A program made the translations under genes and the position numbers. The notes below the pieces were generated by a model, which did not search any database, was not told the origin of the DNA, and saw only the letters and a list, made by a program, of their open reading frames with translations. A stretch of 64,000 bases of DNA from Enteractinococcus fodinae (GTDB lineage: Bacteria; Actinomycetota; Actinomycetes; Actinomycetales; Micrococcaceae), in the NCBI RefSeq assembly GCF_031458395.1, contig NZ_JAVDYJ010000001.1, positions 186,001-250,000 on the forward strand, written 5' to 3'. Shown here one piece after another: positions 61,415 to 64,000 of this stretch (positions are counted from its first letter, which is position 1; the number at the start of each line of letters is the position of its first letter).

Positions 61415-61987
61415 ATGTCGGCCAGAGATATAGCGCGCATCGCGGTGTTTGCGGCACTGACCGCGGGAATGGGGCTGATCGGGGCCATCAGCGTCGGTGG
61501 CGCGGTGCCGATCACGCTGCAAACGCTGGGTGTCATGCTCGCCGGCGCAGTGCTGGGACCGTGGCGCGGTGCGGCGTCGATGGGATTGTTGCTGCTTGGG
61601 GTTGCCATCGGGCTGCCACTACTCGCCGGGGGCCGCGGTGGGATCGGTGTGTTTATGTCGCCCACGGCCGGCTATCTCATCGGCTGGCTGGTCGCCCCGA
61701 TCATTATCGGTCTGATCGTCGGCAGCCGCCCGGTGTGGTGGCGCGTGGTGGTCGGCTCGATCGTCGGCGGCATCCTGGTCATTTATTTCTTCGGTATCCC
61801 AGTGCAAGCCTGGCTGACGCAACTGAGCATCGGCGAAACCATTATCACCTCCCTGGCGTTTTTACCCGGCGACCTCTTCAAGGTTGCAGTGGCAACACTG
61901 GTGACGATGGGACTGTACCGCGCCTATCCGCGCGCCTTTGAAAGAGAACCGAAACGTGCCGCAGCGCCCGAACCTGTCAGTCATTGA
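61415..61987 (+). CDS. bioY: BioY biotin-transport S component
   Basis: 190-aa membrane protein with five to six helices. GAVPITLQTLGVMLAGAVLGPWRG and the PTAGYLIGW segment are BioY hallmarks. ATG follows AAGGAG. It binds biotin for an ECF transporter; BioM/BioN are not in the window. Overlaps the ligase gene by 32 bp. Confidence 0.92.
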   Translation: MSARDIARIAVFAALTAGMGLIGAISVGGAVPITLQTLGVMLAGAVLGPWRGAASMGLLLLGVAIGLPLLAGGRGGIGVFMSPTAGYLIGWLVAPIIIGLIVGSRPVWWRVVVGSIVGGILVIYFFGIPVQAWLTQLSIGETIITSLAFLPGDLFKVAVATLVTMGLYRAYPRAFEREPKRAAAPEPVSH

Positions 61988-63041
61988 GGCTTCGAACGCG
62001 CAGGACGCCCTCACCCTCGCGCTCAGCGTGCGGGCCAACGACGGGGTCCCGCTGATGATCGATCCGCGGGCGCCGGTGGCCAGTGAGCTGCTTAATGTCC
62101 GACTGCCCGACGAAGCGGCCTGGGCAGCGCTGACCTCGGGCACCACGGGAGCGCCCAAAGTGGTCGTCCGCAGCGCCGACAGCTGGCGAGTCGCTTTCAA
62201 ACCACTCGACACCCAACTTGGGCTAACCCCCGGTGACGGGCTGTGGATGCCGGTGCACCACGTGTCATCCATGGCGTTATTTTCGGCCGCGTGGGCCCAG
62301 GAATCAAGACTCGACCTCATCCTCCCGACTCCCGAGGACCCTGGAGTCGCGCGTGCTGTGGCTGCCCATGTCACCCCGACCTGGTTAGAGCACCTGGTAG
62401 AACTGCTTGAAGCCGGCGAACCCAGCACAATACGAACCGTGCTGGTCGGCGGTGACCGAGTCGATCCAGCTCTGGCCGCCCGAGCCCAGGCGGTGGGCTT
62501 ACGCATCGTCAGCTACGTGGGAGCCGCAGAGCTCAGTTTCATCGCGTGGGATCTCGGCGACGGCATGCGCCCATTTCCGCACGTTGCCGTGCGCATCATC
62601 GACGGGCAACTCTGGGTGGCCGGCCCGCACATCGCCTGCCAGGTACTCCGCGGGACGTTGCGCCGTACCAATCTTGACGGGATCGAATGGGCCACCGTGG
62701 GCGACCGCGTACACGCATCCGATGACGGCGCCCTGGAATTCTGCGGACGCTCGGACAACGCGATCCTGACTGCGGGCGCCACCGTCGTACCAGCCGACGT
62801 CGAGGCTGTGCTGAACCAGCACCCAAACGTGACCGCCAGCCTGGTGTTGGGTCAACCGGATGCGTTATTAGGTCAGCGTGTCGTGGCCTGGGTTGAAGGG
62901 AGCCCGGAGGTCGCTACGCTGCGTGCTTGGGTGCGCTCGCGACTGCCCAAAGCCGCCCAGCCCGTGCAATGGCATACGGTCGACCGGCTGGATCGGACTG
63001 CGTCGGGTAAGATTCGGCGAGTAGTCCCGGAGGTAATATGA
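61956..63041 (+). CDS. Acyl-CoA ligase of the bioY operon (YhfT-like)
   Basis: About 361-aa adenylate-forming enzyme. TSGTTGAPKVVVRS P-loop and C-terminal LDRTASGKIRR with catalytic Lys. GTG 61956 is preferred (GAGA upstream); a TTG at 61938 is open. The order bioY-ligase-thiolase matches Bacillus subtilis yhfU-yhfT-yhfS, thought to link biotin uptake with a pimeloyl-precursor salvage. Short length suggests loss of part of the C-terminal lobe or a MenE-like form. Confidence 0.72.
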   Translation: MPQRPNLSVIEASNAQDALTLALSVRANDGVPLMIDPRAPVASELLNVRLPDEAAWAALTSGTTGAPKVVVRSADSWRVAFKPLDTQLGLTPGDGLWMPVHHVSSMALFSAAWAQESRLDLILPTPEDPGVARAVAAHVTPTWLEHLVELLEAGEPSTIRTVLVGGDRVDPALAARAQAVGLRIVSYVGAAELSFIAWDLGDGMRPFPHVAVRIIDGQLWVAGPHIACQVLRGTLRRTNLDGIEWATVGDRVHASDDGALEFCGRSDNAILTAGATVVPADVEAVLNQHPNVTASLVLGQPDALLGQRVVAWVEGSPEVATLRAWVRSRLPKAAQPVQWHTVDRLDRTASGKIRRVVPEVI

Positions 63042-64000
63042 CCCGCATTGTTGTCACCGCCGGTGCCCGCACCGCAGTGACCGGCTGGCATCGCGGTCAA
63101 GCTGACCTCACCGACGACCAACTGGCCGCGACCGTCTTCGCCGCCATGCCCGTCCAGCCGGAGGTCATCATGATCGGCAACACCGTGGGCCCCGGTGGCA
63201 ATATTGCTCGCATCGCCGGATTGGCCGCAGGCTGGGAAACCGCCGGCGCAGTGACCTTGGACGCCCAGTGCGGTTCGAGCCTGGTCGCGATCGGGCAGGC
63301 GGCAGCACACGCCCAGCTCACCGGCCAAACCGTGGTCGCGGGTGGTACGGAGTCACCATCCACGGCCTGGCCGGATACGCAACGCACTCAAACCGCGTTC
63401 ACCCCGGCCGGCTTTGCGGATCCCGACATGACCACCGCCGCCGACGAACTCGCCGTCACCTGCGGGCTGACTCGCCAAGCCCAAGAGGCATACGCGCGGC
63501 AAAGCCACAACCGGGCCATGGCCCACCCGTCAGCGTGGATCGTGGGGCAACACCGCGACGATGGCCCGCGCGACATCCAGAAATTGCTGGGACGGCTCGA
63601 CACCGTCACCGATCATCCACAAGCCACCGTGACCGCACTGTCTGCAGCGCGGATCGCCGATGCCGCAGCCGCCGTGCAGCTCGCCCCTGAGACAGTTCTA
63701 CAAGACCACTTGGGTGTCGAAGTCGTCGACTATCGGCTCGTCGGAGCTGATCCGGCCCTGCCCGGACTCGGCGCAGCACCGGCCATCGAAACGCTGTTGG
63801 CCGCTCACGAACTGGCTATCCAGCAGCTCGGGGTGCTCGATATTGTCGAAGCCTATGCGGCCCAAGTCTTGGCGGTGTGCCAGCGGCTGGGCGTTGACCC
63901 CTCGACGGTCAATCAGCGCGGCGGGGCACTGGCACACGGGCATCCGTGGGCGGCTTCCGGTGCGATCGCCTTGTTGACCACCCTCGAACAACTCCACACC
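63038..64000 (+). CDS. Thiolase-family acyltransferase (YhfS-like), 3' truncated
   Basis: About 320 codons visible, cut by the window end. Catalytic Cys78 in LDAQCGSSL and the GGALAHGHPWAASGA His motif are present; the last Cys motif is outside. ATG overlaps the ligase stop (ATGA) with GGAGG upstream. In this operon it probably acts on the acyl-CoA made by the ligase, degrading or building a biotin-precursor chain (inference). Confidence 0.75.
   Translation, partial: MTRIVVTAGARTAVTGWHRGQADLTDDQLAATVFAAMPVQPEVIMIGNTVGPGGNIARIAGLAAGWETAGAVTLDAQCGSSLVAIGQAAAHAQLTGQTVVAGGTESPSTAWPDTQRTQTAFTPAGFADPDMTTAADELAVTCGLTRQAQEAYARQSHNRAMAHPSAWIVGQHRDDGPRDIQKLLGRLDTVTDHPQATVTALSAARIADAAAAVQLAPETVLQDHLGVEVVDYRLVGADPALPGLGAAPAIETLLAAHELAIQQLGVLDIVEAYAAQVLAVCQRLGVDPSTVNQRGGALAHGHPWAASGAIALLTTLEQLHT

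Noticed and set aside
1-64000. tRNA, rRNA, CRISPR or transposase genes
   Set aside because: None recognised on either strand by eye; no regular spaced repeats other than the Asp/Trp codon tract.

Overview
The window looks like chromosomal DNA of a moderately GC-rich actinobacterium, most likely a Micrococcales/Micrococcaceae relative. This rests on gene content (DUF222/HNH proteins, DUF2267 and Rv2629-like proteins, a BioQ-type operator, GlxR/CRP-type sites, MHS-family transporters, an Xdh-AzgA-GuaD operon), GTG/TTG starts and AGGAGG-type ribosome sites. I see no transposase, integrase, CRISPR array, rRNA or tRNA gene. The first gene (matB) and the last (a thiolase) are cut by the window edges.

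Layout. 1-13 kb is aromatic-acid catabolism: matB end; paaZ; an enoyl-CoA hydratase; two very similar MHS transporters, the second heading an operon with paaK; and a muconate block (cycloisomerase-LysR facing a DASS transporter-muconolactone isomerase). Three promoters share a PaaR-like palindrome, and the two transporter promoters also carry perfect CRP/GlxR-type sites at identical spacing. 13-20 kb holds a GNAT protein, an MTHFR-like protein, a tandem-duplicated beta-lactamase-fold protein and a compact cluster that looks like a pterin/flavin-precursor natural-product pathway (BchC-like dehydrogenase, PTPS-like protein, GT4 glycosyltransferase, and a convergent GTP cyclohydrolase II-RibD reductase fusion). 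20-30 kb has an atypical crotonase, an NAD(P)-binding protein, a ThDP enzyme and a polyamine/GABA-type operon (amine oxidase, universal stress protein, permease, semialdehyde dehydrogenase) facing a TetR regulator.

30-34.6 kb encodes a branched-chain 2-oxoacid dehydrogenase (E1alpha, E1beta, E2) facing an Lrp-type regulator. 34.7-39.7 kb is mixed: cupin, DUF222/HNH, LOG-family protein, SRPBCC protein, SulP transporter. 39.7-47.4 kb is a purine-degradation operon (AzgA permease, XdhA, XdhB, XdhC, guanine deaminase). At 47.9 kb lies a decayed fragment of the SulP gene.

48-60 kb contains an M15-like peptidase, three DUF2267 paralogues, a nitrilase-family amidase, a DUF4956-VTC pair, a two-component system preceded by an unusual Asp/Trp-repeat membrane protein, a second DUF222/HNH gene and an operon of Rv2629-like, DUF2795 and DUF2267 proteins. 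60-64 kb has an ABC_ATPase-family protein and, divergently, a bioY-acyl-CoA ligase-thiolase operon behind two tandem BioQ-type operators.

The most interesting items are the putative pterin-glycoside-like cluster with its duplicated serine-hydrolase neighbour, the Asp/Trp-repeat protein overlapping a histidine kinase, and the matched PaaR/CRP promoter architecture. All functions are read from sequence motifs and family knowledge; no database search was run.
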